Part shown: positions 21,906 to 34,374 of the stretch, piece by piece
How positions within the stretch are numbered: the stretch's first letter is position 1
Layout of the letters: every line of letters begins with the position of its first letter
DNA from: Gigaspora margarita
Lineage: Eukaryota; Glomeromycota; Glomeromycetes; Diversisporales; Gigasporaceae
Length of the DNA stretch: 64,000 bases
Reading direction: 5' to 3'
Assembly (NCBI GenBank): GCA_009809945.1
Contig: WTPW01000318.1
Span: forward strand, 329,935-393,934
The notes under the pieces: model-generated
What the model was told of the DNA's origin: nothing
Databases searched by the model: none
What the model saw: the letters and a program-made list of their open reading frames with translations, nothing else
Translations under genes and position numbers: made by a program

Positions 21906-23599
21906 TTTGATTTGAATTTTTTTTTTGATATTTTAATTGTCTTATAGTATTAGTTAAGATTAATTTATTAATTTATAGAATCTTAACTTTGAGCCTTCGA
22001 ATCGATTCATTGATTCATTTTTATATTTTTTTTTCTGAAAAAAAGATCGCTAAAAATCTTTCCAAATAAGGTATACTGTAGCTATTCGATTGATTGTAGA
22101 ACGCTTAAAAATCAACCATTCACAATGTGTTAAGCTGACAAATCAAATGAATTAGTAAAATGATGATGCAAAAGATTAGTAAAATTTGAAATTTTCACGA
22201 TATACAGTAAATATAGTTAAATTAATAAACAATAGCAGTTAGGGAACCTTTCTTTTTTTTTTCTAGGTACTGAAGTTAATTCCTAAAATAATATGCATTA
22301 CATTGTATAACACAATATACATTACATTTTCAAATTAGTATGCCGATAACGTTTAATAATGCTAATAACTCAAAATTGATAACTTTGGAATCATCTGTTG
22401 ATCAAGTTGGTCGATTTGAGTTTATTATTAAATTTTAATAAATTTAGGTTCTTAAGTCCATTCAATGATGACTTAGCAACAAATACGTATATATGCACGT
22501 AATAATATTAATGTACAAATGGATGTAATGAAATAGAAGGTAGAAATGTTTATTAGAAATACATAAGTATGTACGTGTGTATGCAAATCTTTGAAATTGA
22601 TAATTATTAATGCAAATTACTAAAGTTGATTTTCCATGTCCCAAAAATAATCAGGTCACGAAATTATAACCCATATTAGTCTACCCAAAGTGACACAAAA
22701 AATACAAAAAATAGGAAACATAGTATTTCTAGCTATAGTTAATGCCTTTATTTTGACCTAAACTGACTTAACCCTGGCGCCAACGCTAAATGTTTACAGT
22801 ATAAATAAATTTAGATAGGCCTCGTTCAGTTTCCCATGTATTATTTTAGTATATATTTTTACTATATATGAAATAAAGAATTGGGCTAGAAAGGTGATTC
22901 GTTCAAATCCGGATTATAATATTGCGGGAATAAAAACGATCATAAGAGGGCCCTTCGGTCTTCTTATGATCGGATATACTTCTATGTAACGGAAAATAAA
23001 AGTGTTATTCTTAGTTTTGTGCGGTATCATGATTTAACGACTTAGAATTGCTATTTTAATCAGTGAAAAAACGATATCTCAAAATGCTTGTTATTTCCTT
23101 GGTTTACCAGGCCCTTTCGAAACTTGTTTTTTTCACAAATTAAAACAAGCCGTAAAACCCTCTCATGTGAACATAAAGAAACATGATTATGATTGCTAGT
23201 GATCGGCAATTTTCATAGCAAATCACGGATGCTAAATTGCAAAATCAGCACATTTTTCAATGAACAATGATGACTAAACTATCTACCACTAATTATTAAT
23301 TTAGGTGCCTCTACATTCAGCGTTAATTTTACTAATCATATTCTGCATATAAAAATTTTTTGGCCTTCTAAAATAGGGTTTATTGCTTAAAGTCTTGTAC
23401 TTTATCGTTATCCTGATCTTGATCGTGAAAATCTGTTGATGTGAGCCAATACTATATTTACTGGGATTAAACTAGTATACGACCCGTTGCTTAACTGGTT
23501 TTTAATATTCTAATCGGGTTAAAGGTTTCATACACAGATGTGTGAGAATGTTCCACAGATAATTGTACATGAGGTTCGGATATTTTATTGGTATATGTA
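21906..23599. other. Promoter side of the LUD gene and unique intergenic DNA
   Basis: Immediately upstream on the minus strand is a T/A-rich leader with no clear TATA box at a fixed distance. Beyond it no gene is seen. A strong hairpin (CGATCATAAGA against TCTTATGATCG, loop GGGCCCTTCGG) lies at about 22938-22973. TTCGTTCAAATCCGG nearby resembles a Pol III box B, but no cloverleaf can be folded around it. Confidence 0.45.
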
Positions 23600-23749
23600 T
23601 GTTGTGCCCCAGATGTCAATTTGTCCCAAATGTCAATTGCCCAAAATTATTAGCCTAAACAAATTAATGTTAGCAGGGCATTTTAGCTAAATTTTAGTAA
23701 ATCGACATCTGGGCCGACAATTGGGGCAAATTTAGACTGGGGTACAACA
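23600..23749. mobile_element. MITE with TA target, 150 bp
   Basis: TGTTGTGCCCCAGATGTCAA and its inverse ending GGGGTACAACA, flanked by TA. It lies beside a TATATATATC run. Noncoding. Confidence 0.7.
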
Positions 23750-23984
23750 TATATATATGATATATATATATCTACATATATATCGATGTCGATATATTAA
23801 AAAATTGCTTTTAAGCTTTTCATGTTTTCAAACCATTTATTAAGTTTATGCCAGGCATCAAAAGCACGAGAAAATTTTTGTGGATCTCAATGCACTACTT
23901 CACCGTAATTCATTATAAATATTACAATCTTTGCATAAGATCGACTATATATCAATGAACGATTTCCCGAAAGTCATTTCTCTG

Positions 23985-24821
23985 TGTCCCTGGATGTCAG
24001 GTGAGTGGCCTGTCGGAAAATTTTGGAAATAAGTTTTCCCAAATTTTTGGCCTAATTTTGATATTTGCATTTTGACCAAATTTTTTACCTATTTTCCAGT
24101 ATACATGTGATCTCTGACCAATAAAAATACAGACAACATTTGCTACATATCACCGATATTATTCGCGTGACTTATTGCCATTTTTAACGTTTTTTTTTTA
24201 TTAATGTCTCGGATAGTCTTTGTATGCACATCAAGTTTACACTTATAATTTTGCCAGTTCTCTCGCAAAAGTACAAGAGTTAATTTACACAGTATACTAT
24301 TTTTTTTTTTTTTTAAACATACGAACAAAAAAAAATCTATTCTAAAAATTATCTAAGCATAGATTGAAGCGCAAATATATAAATTTTGATAAATTTTCTA
24401 CGAAATTTCAAAATTGGAAAATTTTTCACTAGTTATGGTTGCACGGAATCATGTTTTTTGATTGGTCAACAGTACTTTTTTGATGAAAAAAATAATCCAA
24501 ATAATTCAAATATTCAAAGATTTTATCCAAATATTGGCCAACGTCCAAACCAAAATTTTCCGGGTCCCTGCTGACATCACATAAGGTGACAATCTGATAG
24601 TCGCAACTAATTGAGTGCTAACCTTAACCTATGTGATGTCAGGTAAGTGTCCTGCCGGGGAAATAACTTCGGGGAATTGAGCGACAACCCTATGTTACCT
24701 ATTTAATTATACGATCGTTCATCTCAAATCGATTGTCGCTCAATTCCCTGCTATCTCCCCGACAGGACACTTACCTGACATCACATAGGGTTAAGGTTAG
24801 CATTTGATTAGTTGCGACTAT
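23985..24821. mobile_element. Two related TIR remnants, the second a clear palindrome
   Basis: 24597-24821 is a palindrome with arms of about 90 bp (ATAGTCGCAACTAATTGAG; ACCTATGTGATGTCAGG; TAAGTGTCCTGCC). The same GATGTCAGGTGAGTGGCCTG motif opens an AT-rich stretch at 23994, and a mirrored GACATCACATAAGG lies at 24572, so the palindrome appears to be a compact derivative beside an older, larger copy. The open frames at 24143-24328 and 24386-24574 are within it and not gene-like. Confidence 0.6.
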
Positions 24822-25512
24822 AAATTTTTAGGCCCGTCAGGGAAATAGCTTTCGGGGAATCGTGCCGTAACCGTAAAAAAAAAAAAAAAACTGTGCTGAT
24901 TATCATGTGACGATCTCCGATACCGGGGGAAAACCCTTGATCAGTGATTTCTGGTCGTTCTAACTTCATAATGCAACCAGGATATACAAAATTTATACAA
25001 GATTTACGCAATTAAATTATAGGACATTGCTATTCGTACCTCTATTCGTACCCTTTTCTATATCGATGACTAATTTAGTTTTATATGGGCAAAGGGTATG
25101 AATACGTAGCAAAAATGGGAGATACTGTACGTTTAAATATATTACTGTATTATTAATAAGTTTATTGATCGTTGATTGGGTCACAATCACTGATCGCAGA
25201 TTTTTTCTGCCGTGATCAGAATTAGATCTGTCATAAGTCATATATTAATTGTTTTCACTCCCACCATTGACAAAAATAAAAAACGGTTCGAAAACTTGGG
25301 AAAATTGCAGAACTAATGAAAATGTACGTCGGAATGATTCTAAATAAACTTAAGTTGAAATGAAATTTTAAATTCACCAAAGTCGTTAAAGAATTTCGAA
25401 ATTAAAGCCAATTCTGAATCTACTTCAATTTTAAATTAAAGATGTTTGAATTCAATTTAAGCAGCAATACATTGCAAAGTTATTTACGTGTATATTACGG
25501 TCATATATTCTA
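24822..25512. other. Intergenic, no gene seen
   Basis: Contains an A15 run near 24875 and a short inverted pair ATTCGTACCCTT and AAGGGTATGAAT (about 25040-25100). The 74- and 67-codon minus-strand open frames lack any motif. Confidence 0.4.
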
Positions 25513-25845
25513 TAGTGCCGGACAGTAAAACACATCCACTCTTTATTATAAAAATTTTAAATTATTTTAACTTCTTTAAAAAAAATTAAATAAAAAAACA
25601 CTCTGACAAATTGATAGATTTTTAGCTAAACTACATTCCTGTCAGGAATTTTTCTTATTTTTTTTTTATTTAAGAAAGTTATAAGGAGTCAATAGTTTAA
25701 AAAATTGGCGTTTAATATAAAAAAATGGATTTATTTAATCAATCAGAATCAATTGCACCGAAATTAGCCAATCAAAAACGATTATTTAAGCCCAAAAATT
25801 GGCGCCTTATAGTATAGATTGGATGTCTTTTACTGTCCCGCACTG
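25513..25845. mobile_element. Tc1/mariner-like MITE, 333 bp
   Basis: Ends YAGTGCSGGACAGTAAAA and its inverse, flanked by TA (25511-25512 and 25846-25847). CAGTG termini and the TA site fit Tc1/mariner. Noncoding. Confidence 0.85.
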
Positions 25846-27533
25846 TAGCTACACTAATTAATTAATTCTAGCGTGATTATTAGGATGACAGTTACTTCCT
25901 CAAGGCAATTTTTGCCTTTTCGCATTTGCAGTAATTTATATTATCTATTTGACATTAATTGTGCTTGTGAAGCTTCTCGCACACTTATAACTTTTGAAGG
26001 ATTATTATCCATTCGAAGATTTGTTTAAGCTTTAAGAAAAAATTTTAGTTCAAGTAACAGATATAATTAAAATCACCATCCGGAAAGCTAGTCGTTGAAA
26101 TTAATGCCGTTCTCAAGCGTTTCCCTCAATGTATTTACCAAACGATTTGATTGCCGAAAAAATTGATCGTGATTATCACTTAGGACCAAAAAACCGGGAG
26201 CTGCGATCACCAATTTTTTTCATAAACTGCTTTGAATAACTAATATTTAAAATCCGCATTTCGAACATGAATTTTTAACAATTCGTTCTTCGATTAACCG
26301 CGTTAACCGCTCAGTTGATCCAATTAATTGTAATGACTTGAGCAAAATCTCTAATCACATTGAAGAAGTTGCCTGACCTCAATTAAGAAATTTATTAGTG
26401 ACGATTGGTTTTACCGCAACCGGATTAAAAATTTGGTTTTGCGTAAGTCTTTCAATTTTTTAACTAATGGTTGTGAAACGTAGAGTATTACTCAGAAATC
26501 TACCAATAAATTAAGCTTTTAAAGTTTGAATTTAAATTACTTCATCTCATAGTTTTGAAAAACCAACATGTTTTAACACTTTGATGTAAATACAAAATAT
26601 TTTATATATTCTTTCGACAGGACATATCGGTAAATTTGGTTCAACTTTAGTAACACAGGATTTGTCAATATTCCAAGACATTGTAAGCCGAATGCTTTTT
26701 GGCCTAATAATGATTTTAGCGGTTTCAATAGTTGTATTTAATGGATCTTGAAGAACTTTAATATAATAATCATTAGTGGTTCGATCCTAAATCAGATCAT
26801 CTGGATTGATCCTTCATTCAAATAAATTCAGATATCACAGATCAGAAATTTTTACCCGAATTGACTAAAAAACTTAAATGTGGAATGGACTAGGAAAACC
26901 CCTATTTGGAAGCAAATGTCAGATGGTGGTTTTCCTAGTACATTCTTCAAATGACGGATCTAAGGATGTGCTTAAGTAAACTTTATATGATCTGATGTGG
27001 ATTCAATCCGGACTTGATAGAATCCGGATGGTCTGTCAAAAAGAGGATCGAAACATTAATCTTATGTAGTAAAATAAAGATTTTATTACATCGATTAACA
27101 GATTTGCTATCGAGAGATTTTAGTAAGCTTTTCAAATGCATTTCGGATCCGAACCTAAAAGGGAATACGACCCGGAATTTTGGAGACCCTCCTGCAAAAA
27201 TCGTGAATTGATGGGCCACAATAAATTTAGTAACGCCCTTTTTTTTCACCATGAGAACGCACATGGCAGTTCACACAGTTATTCATGATCAATTTCCAAA
27301 TTAGTACACAACGGTTTATAACTAAGATCTAGTGTAACATGAAATCTAGCATGTTCACGAATGATTGTAAAACGTCTTTTCAAATAAATTTACATCTTTT
27401 TGTAACTTTTTCAGTTCAGCGAATTTCTCTCTTCTTAACATAGTAAGCTCTAAAGTATAAAGTATGTATATTTTAGTTACCACACTATTTTTTTCTTATT
27501 TTTTTTTCGATACCTTTTGTCTATTTCCCACGT
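25846..27533. other. Intergenic, no gene seen
   Basis: Less AT-rich than elsewhere. A hairpin with arms ACTAGGAAAACC and GGTTTTCCTAGT lies at about 26889-26940. The overlapping open frames at 26983-27264 (minus) and 27014-27211 (plus) exclude one another and neither shows a motif. A decayed host gene cannot be excluded. Confidence 0.4.
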
Positions 27534-28098
27534 NNNNNNNNNNNNNNNNNNNNNNNNNNNNNNNNNNNNNNNNNNNNNNNNNNNNNNNNNNNNNNNNNNN
27601 NNNNNNNNNNNNNNNNNNNNNNNNNNNNNNNNNNNNNNNNNNNNNNNNNNNNNNNNNNNNNNNNNNNNNNNNNNNNNNNNNNNNNNNNNNNNNNNNNNNN
27701 NNNNNNNNNNNNNNNNNNNNNNNNNNNNNNNNNNNNNNNNNNNNNNNNNNNNNNNNNNNNNNNNNNNNNNNNNNNNNNNNNNNNNNNNNNNNNNNNNNNN
27801 NNNNNNNNNNNNNNNNNNNNNNNNNNNNNNNNNNNNNNNNNNNNNNNNNNNNNNNNNNNNNNNNNNNNNNNNNNNNNNNNNNNNNNNNNNNNNNNNNNNN
27901 NNNNNNNNNNNNNNNNNNNNNNNNNNNNNNNNNNNNNNNNNNNNNNNNNNNNNNNNNNNNNNNNNNNNNNNNNNNNNNNNNNNNNNNNNNNNNNNNNNNN
28001 NNNNNNNNNNNNNNNNNNNNNNNNNNNNNNNNNNNNNNNNNNNNNNNNNNNNNNNNNNNNNNNNNNNNNNNNNNNNNNNNNNNNNNNNNNNNNNNNNN
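27534..28098. other. Assembly gap, 565 N
   Basis: Unresolved bases. Open frames that run through the Ns are artefacts. The sequence after the gap does not obviously continue the sequence before it. Confidence 0.99.
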
Positions 28099-28861
28099 TT
28101 TTATTACACTTTCTATTTATTAAATATATATATGAAGGACGTTGACTTCCCTTTTTATTTTTCAACAATAGGTACGTACCTGTCGTCGTTGGTGCCGTGT
28201 TGTATGGTGTTTTCACATCGTCGTTTATTAGTGGTTAGTGGTTCGTTATTTCGCTGGCGTTGTTTTGTTTATTTTTTGTTTTTTTTTGCTGATTCGTACT
28301 GTTGATTTGCCTTTGCTGTTCTTGCATCACTTTGTATTTTGTTTTTGACTGTGTTGGCTCGTACTGTCGCTTGGTGTTTTCGCTTTTGCAGGTCTTGTTT
28401 GCTAATTTTTGCCTTGCTGGTCTGTTTGCTGGAGTCGTCGTTTGTTGGTGTCGGTATTTGTTAGTGTTATCTTCGGTCGACTGGTTCCACTGCTTATTGG
28501 TGTCGTCGTAGGTAGGTGTTGAATTTCGCTTTTAAAAGATGCAACAGTTTAAATGTCGTGTTTTTGCTGATATTTCTGATTTATTTGCTAGAGTCGCTTG
28601 TTGTATCTTTTCTGGTGATAATACAAGGGTAGAATCGCCACCTAAAAAATTTCATAACTACTTTGAAGCAAAACTTGGTTTTGTTTGGTTAGGGTTAGGG
28701 TATTGCTGCTAGGTAAGGGTTAGAAGGTACTATATATATCAAAATTTTAAGGAAATTTTTTTACTAATGCGCAGTGTCGGGAATGCTCGAAATGGCACGG
28801 ATCTTGTGGCACGCACAAGAACGGTTTACGGAATGGCACGGACATTACAGCAAAGGGTGGT
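28099..28861. other. T/G-rich low-complexity region
   Basis: From 28160 to 28620 the plus strand is rich in T and G with recurring TCGTCGTTTGTTGGTGTCGG-type words. The open frame at 28302-28511 has Cys/Phe/Leu/Val-only composition and is not convincing. Related T/G-rich wording recurs at about 31770-31890. Confidence 0.4.
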
Positions 28862-29555
28862 ACGTAATATCACGTCATATGAAATGGCGCGTTCAGATGA
28901 CACGTACGTGTACGTTACACGTGTTGGCTCGTTTCGTGGAGATTGAAAGGTCAGCAAAGGATTTTTTTTTAAAAAAGAGCAATATCTCATGATTTCATGA
29001 TGAAGCTTCCTTGTGTGTCCTAACAAAAAAAATTCCTTACAAAATTTTGCTTCATATTCAGAAAGCTTGTTCGTCTTATATTGGTTACTTATGTAAATTT
29101 ACGTTTTAATAGCTAATCCGCAGCGTTATCGCGGTGGCACGTGAATTTACGTTCATTACCCGTGCCAAATCAGTGCCGATTCGAGTAGTAAACTGCTTCA
29201 AAACCCGCACGTAATATCACGTCATATGAAATGGCGCGTTCAGATGACACGTACGTGTACGTTACACATGTTGGCTCGTTTCGTGGAGAGCGAAAGGTCA
29301 GTAAAAGATATTTTTTTTAAAAAAAGAGCAATATCTCATGATTTCATGATGAAGCTTCCTTGTGTGTTTTATCAAAAAAAATTCCTTACAAATTTTGCTT
29401 CATATGCAGTTAGCTTGCTCGTTTTATATTGATTACTTATGTAAATGTACGTTTTAATAGCTAATCCGCATCGTTATCGCGGTGGCACGTGAATTTACGT
29501 TCATTACCCGTGCCAAATCAGTGCCGATTCGACTAGTAAATTGCTGCAAAACCTA
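28862..29555. repeat. 347 bp tandem duplication
   Basis: Two head-to-tail copies (28862-29208 and 29209-29555) of high identity. Both contain ATATCACGTCATATGAAATG, GACACGTACGTGTACGTTAC, GAGCAATATCTCATGATTTC and GATCCGCANCGTTATCGCGG-like wording, with many CACGTG or CACGTA words. The upstream flank (28780-28860) has further ATGGCACGG words. The open frames across the copies (28774-28992 and 29226-29432) differ in their ends and are not supported as genes. Confidence 0.85.
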
Positions 29556-29790
29556 CAGAGATTAGAGTTAATGGTAATATAGAATTAGAGGATTGCATGG
29601 TGGTTAGTAGCGAAGTTAGGGTTAAGTAGTAGGTTAGGATAGGATGGGATTAGTTAAAGGGGTTATGGTTAGGGTAAGTGTAGTGCGGGATTAGGGATAG
29701 GCTAGTATTAGGCGAAAGGGATGGGGTTAGGGTAAGGGTAGTGCGGGATTATGGTTAGGTTAGTATTAGGTGAAATGGTAGATTAATACA
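29556..29790. repeat. G-rich telomere-like tract
   Basis: Degenerate TTAGGG/GGGATTAG words dominate the plus strand, including a 58 bp unit (GGTTAGGGTAAGTGTAGTGC and onward) starting at 29667 and again at 29725. Several closely spaced GGG runs could form a quadruplex. The order is not a clean telomere array, so this is interstitial. Confidence 0.75.
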
Positions 29791-32700
29791 TTTTAGAAGC
29801 GGCTTTGCACATTATGTAAATAAATATGAAATAAATATATATTGATATGTAATATAAATAAAAATAAATATGAAATTGTTTTTATAATTTTATTGGTCGA
29901 TTTGGACTTGTGTAACAGGAAAATTCCCCCTGGTTAAGATTAGCAATTCTCATATATATATATTTCAATTCATGTAGTTTTTAATTTACCAGATAGGAAT
30001 TCCTGCTTCTCGAATTTTTTTTTGAGTAAGCATTGATGCAAGGTGAAATGTGAGAGGGAAGAAAAAATTGATGTTTACTGAGAAGTGTTTGGATGCTTTA
30101 ACTAAATCTAATTAACACCTAACGCTCATAATATTATAATCTTCATCATTAAATTATAATAGAATAAGATCGAATGCTCAAAAAAAAAAAAGGAAGGCTG
30201 GATCGAGGGATGGTAGATTCGGTTTGTATTTTTTAGTGATTTAGGTCTTGTATGAATTGTCGGGTTTAGGCACGTATTCTTTTATGTTCTAGTATAACAA
30301 TTTAGTTGAAAAAGATGATATTCGAACACTAATAATTCTTCTTTGGCTACAGATCAAGTTTAATGTTCATTATATGGGTCACGTGCAATGATATTTGTGT
30401 TGATCGGGTGTCGGTAACATTGGTATGTTATGATCAATAATGTCAAATCAAGGAATAGATTGTTACCCCTGAATCGGGACGATGATTTTAGGCAACTTGT
30501 AAGCTAGATTTGCTGTTTAATGCTGCTTAAAGTAAGTTGATATTAAGTATTCTTTGCATAAGTGACTCTTTAAGTAAAAGTATGAAACGTTCAAGACAGG
30601 AAATCAATTAATTCAAATTACGGAAAAGTTTGAGAAAAAAAGGTAAGCAAGGTACGAAGTATTCTGAATGGTGGGTTCCATACAAAGCTCCAAGTGTTAC
30701 GGCGCAAATGTAGTGTAATCACATATAAATATGAGCATATTTTAATTTCCACACGTGTAGAATTAATTTTACAATCTGGTAATAATTCTACACTTGTGAA
30801 ATCGATGAATATTAATAATTTTAGTAATTTTAGTAATTTTATAATTTCACATGCATAACTATGTATAATTTCTACAATTTGATAATGTAAAATCGTAGAA
30901 TGAACGATCATGAATAATTTTAGAATTCTACAATTAGAAACTTGGTGATTTGCGGATCAGGAATTCTAAATTCTACATTTGCAGAATTGAATACATTTTT
31001 GATGTACCATAATACATAATATAAAGTTATAATTATGCAATTTAATTGGGGGTTTATGTAAAGAAAAAGTCAACCATAATGTCTTGGTTTCGGACAAAAT
31101 TAAAAATTTTATATTAGGAATTAAATACATCAAAAAAATTTAGTATATAACGTGCTCTTTACGATCGGCAATTTTGCAATTCTACGCTGGTAGAATTGTA
31201 GAATTGCTGAATAGTGAAATTACTAAAATTATTAACGATCATCAATTCCGTAGAAATTACGTTAATGTACATAGTTACACATTTAGAATTGTAGAATTAC
31301 TAAAATTAACAATGATTGGAATTAACTCACGTATGAAATTAACTCTCCCGCATCTCTAATCAAAATGGAAAATTTACCTTTATTCATTTATAATTAATTA
31401 TTTACTACAGCATAAAATTATCATCTCTTTTTAGAATAGTGATTTAAGGGGATCAGGTATAACGAACTTATGATTTTTATAATTACGATTATTCGCTAAT
31501 TTACTAATTATCTTTTTTTTTTTATCGGGTTTAATGAAACCACGAGTATTCAATCATTTTTAAGATGAATGATTTGTTCCTGTTGAGTGGTAACTATTTT
31601 TATATTTTTACAAAGTGTTTTCGAAGCTAAGTTTCAGAAGTTAACATTTCTACTCTAACTTCAAAGGTTACATTTAGTAAATAGTTGGTTTGTGATTAGA
31701 TTTTGCTAATTTTTTTTATTTCTAAATAATTCAGTTACAAAAATTTAAGAACATCACATTTTTTTATTTTGTTTGTTTATGGTAGGTATCTATTAGTGTT
31801 ATCATATTTATTGTCTTTTAAGATTGTTGGTGATTGTATTGTACTATCTTCGCTTTCTTAGTATCATTGTTAATTTTTGCTTAGGAATGTATGTAAGTGG
31901 TTGTGATGACTTAGGATACAAATTTTTGTGGTATTATCATCATAAGCCAAGTAACAGATAGTGAAAAATATTAATTCTCAGTTGGAACAAATAAATTCCT
32001 AGAGTTATACCTGGTTTGCATAATAAAAATGATTAAAATTCTTTCATTGTCACTTTTCTAGTCTACAAAAGGTTAAACAGATTAAAGAAATTTATTATCA
32101 TAAAAGAATGCAGAATAGAAGGTGATAAAAATTTAATAATCTGCCCAATATAGCTCATTCTTAGTGGGAAAAACATTATCAAAGATTGTAAAGATCTATA
32201 TTCAAAGGGCACAGAGTTATTTAAAAGGCAAAAGTTTAGAGTAGAACATGCTCAGAGTACATTAGATTTAAAGTAATTGTTTAAAGTAGATATAACACAT
32301 CCAATACCAAAATAGTACGTACATGATACATAGATTAGATTACTGGTTTGATACTATTCTGAAAAGGCTACCTGGGATTGAATTTGAATTGCTTCAATAG
32401 ATTCGATTATAATTCAAATTTTTAATTCAGATTAGTAATTCAAACTAATTTGAATTCAATTATAGAAATAAAAAAATAGATAAAAAATTTATTAAGCCCA
32501 TTTGATACATAATCTGGTATATACCATAAATATATATAGTATAAAATGTAAAAAAAAAAACTTAAAAAAAAAACCTCACTCATTTTATATGGGTTTTTTC
32601 CAATTTTTGCATTTTTCCAATTTTTGCATTTTTTAATTTTTGCATTTATTACAATTTAATTTATTTATTGATGATGTTTTATTTTATTTATATTCATCAG

Positions 32701-33293
32701 CTAAAATTTTATTCACCAGTTATTCAGGTGAATATATTACACAAATTACAGTTCATGACATTATATCACTACAACATTACCACTAAGTATTGAGAAATAA
32801 ATTGAATAAGAAATGCAAATATTAAGAATCAAAATCAATTGACAACATACATTTATATTACGTGCTTAAACATTTAAAAGATATATAATATTAATTAAAT
32901 TTAGCGTTAGTAATAAAATGTTAATTTAGTAATAACAAAAGCATATATAAGTAGGATTATTATCTGATCATTTTTATCCTTTATCTAAAATGCATTAGGG
33001 ATCTATATATACTAAATTGAGGTATGTGGTTATCTGCATCTAATTTGAATTATTGGATCAATCTGAATTATGGATCAAAATACCAGATCAGATAAGAATA
33101 CAAAGTATAATAATAAGCTTATTAAGGAAAGTAATTATATAACTTAAATCTGATAATATAATTTATTTATAGTATAATATGTACAGTTATATTTTATAAG
33201 GAATAATTAGCTAAGCATAGAATTTAAAAATTTCTAGCAAGATAATAATAAAATAAATAGTAATAATTGAACAAATAAAAATAAGACAAAGAA
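29791..33293. other. AT-rich intergenic DNA with an inverted-repeat remnant
   Basis: No gene seen. About 30725-31340 is an old inverted repeat: CTAAAATTATT, GATCGTT, GTAGAA and ACATAGTTA words at 30800-30917 recur in inverse order at 31213-31312, with iterated TAGAATTGTAGAATT. A (TTTTTGCATTTTTCCAA) iteration lies at about 32595-32640. The 97- and 61-codon open frames there are readings of the inverted repeat. Confidence 0.45.
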
Positions 33294-33589
33294 AGGACCC
33301 CGAACATCTCTTATATAGGTCATAACTGGATTTTGACCAATTTTGACCTAATTCGTTAAAAATAACAAAATCTATTTAATTTAATAACTTCTAATCCAGT
33401 AATCAGAATTGAATAAACCTTTTTTGTTAGATGCGCCTCACTGAGAGCTTCATTTTAAAAAAAAGTTCATTCAAATTGAACCACTGAATACCAAGATAAT
33501 TGCCAAAAACTGTTTTTTGCTTCTCAAATTTTAGGTGCTTTTGCTGAAAAATTTCAAGTATGATCTCTATACTAGATGCTTGGGGTCCT
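33294..33589. mobile_element. AGGACCC-type MITE, 296 bp
   Basis: AGGACCCCGAACATCTCTT to GATGCTTGGGGTCCT with exact TSD ACAAAGAA (33286-33293 and 33590-33597). Homologous to 2387-2686 throughout, including the shared core in a hairpin (about 33467-33500). Confidence 0.92.
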
Positions 33590-33625
33590 ACAAAGAAGAA
33601 TTAAAAAATAATAACAAAAAGATAA

Positions 33626-33774
33626 GGGAGTGACAAAAATTAGGTGATTTTCTAAGGGGGAGGGGGTAAAAAAAGTTGAAATTATATATAGGAACCTGAC
33701 CAAATCTATATTATGGAGGGGGGATGGGGAGTAGGCCTCTAATAAAAAATAATCAGATGATTAATAACATGGCC
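33626..33774. mobile_element. PIF/Harbinger-type MITE, copy 3
   Basis: 149 bp, GGGAGTGACAAAAATTAGG to CATGGCCC with TAA on both sides. Same orientation as copy 1. Confidence 0.88.
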
Positions 33775-33877
33775 CTAAGTTATAAACTGTGTAAACCTTG
33801 TTCATGTATTTTAGCTAATCTTTTATATTTTTCTAAAGTAGCAACTGGACTTATTAAATATACAGGATTAAAGGTTA

Positions 33878-34028
33878 GGGCCATGTCATTAATCATCTGA
33901 TTATTTTTTATCAGAGGTCTACCCCCTCCCTCTTTTTTAATATATATATAGTCAGGTTCTTATATGTAATTTCAACTTTTTTTACCCCCTCTCCCCTCTA
34001 AAAAATCACCTGATTTTTGTCACTCCCC
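33878..34028. mobile_element. PIF/Harbinger-type MITE, copy 4
   Basis: 151 bp, GGGCCATGTCATTAATCATC to TTTGTCACTCCCC with TTA on both sides (33875-33877 and 34029-34031). Inverted relative to copy 3, which lies 103 bp away. Confidence 0.88.
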
Positions 34029-34374
34029 TTAACAAAAGGAGCATTTCCTATGAAGTAGCACAGCTTATTACAATATAAGGCTAGCACTAGGCTAGCCTTC
34101 TGCAAATATAGATTCATCTATACTAGTAGTAATATGGAGTAAAGTTAAACCTTGTACTTTGTGAGTTGTAAGAGCAAATGCATTTTGAAAAGGAAATTGT
34201 TGTCTTGAAGCAGATTGGCCATTAATATAAAAGTATGATATTTCTTTTTGGACTATTATTTTGCTTATACCATCAGAATTAGGAAAAGTAACTTCAATAT
34301 TATAATCATCAATAAGCTTAATTATGATTCCAATTGTGCTATTGCAAATACCATTATCAAAAGTTTGTTGTCTA

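Noticed and set aside
22885-22925. tRNA gene suggested by GTTCAAATCC
   Set aside because: The flanking bases do not form a T stem and no acceptor or D arm can be placed.
27464-28305. Three open frames of 219-262 codons across the N gap
   Set aside because: They consist almost entirely of unresolved bases and say nothing about coding.
28302-28511. 69-codon Cys/Leu/Val-rich open frame
   Set aside because: It is a reading of T/G-rich low-complexity DNA next to the gap, with no motif.
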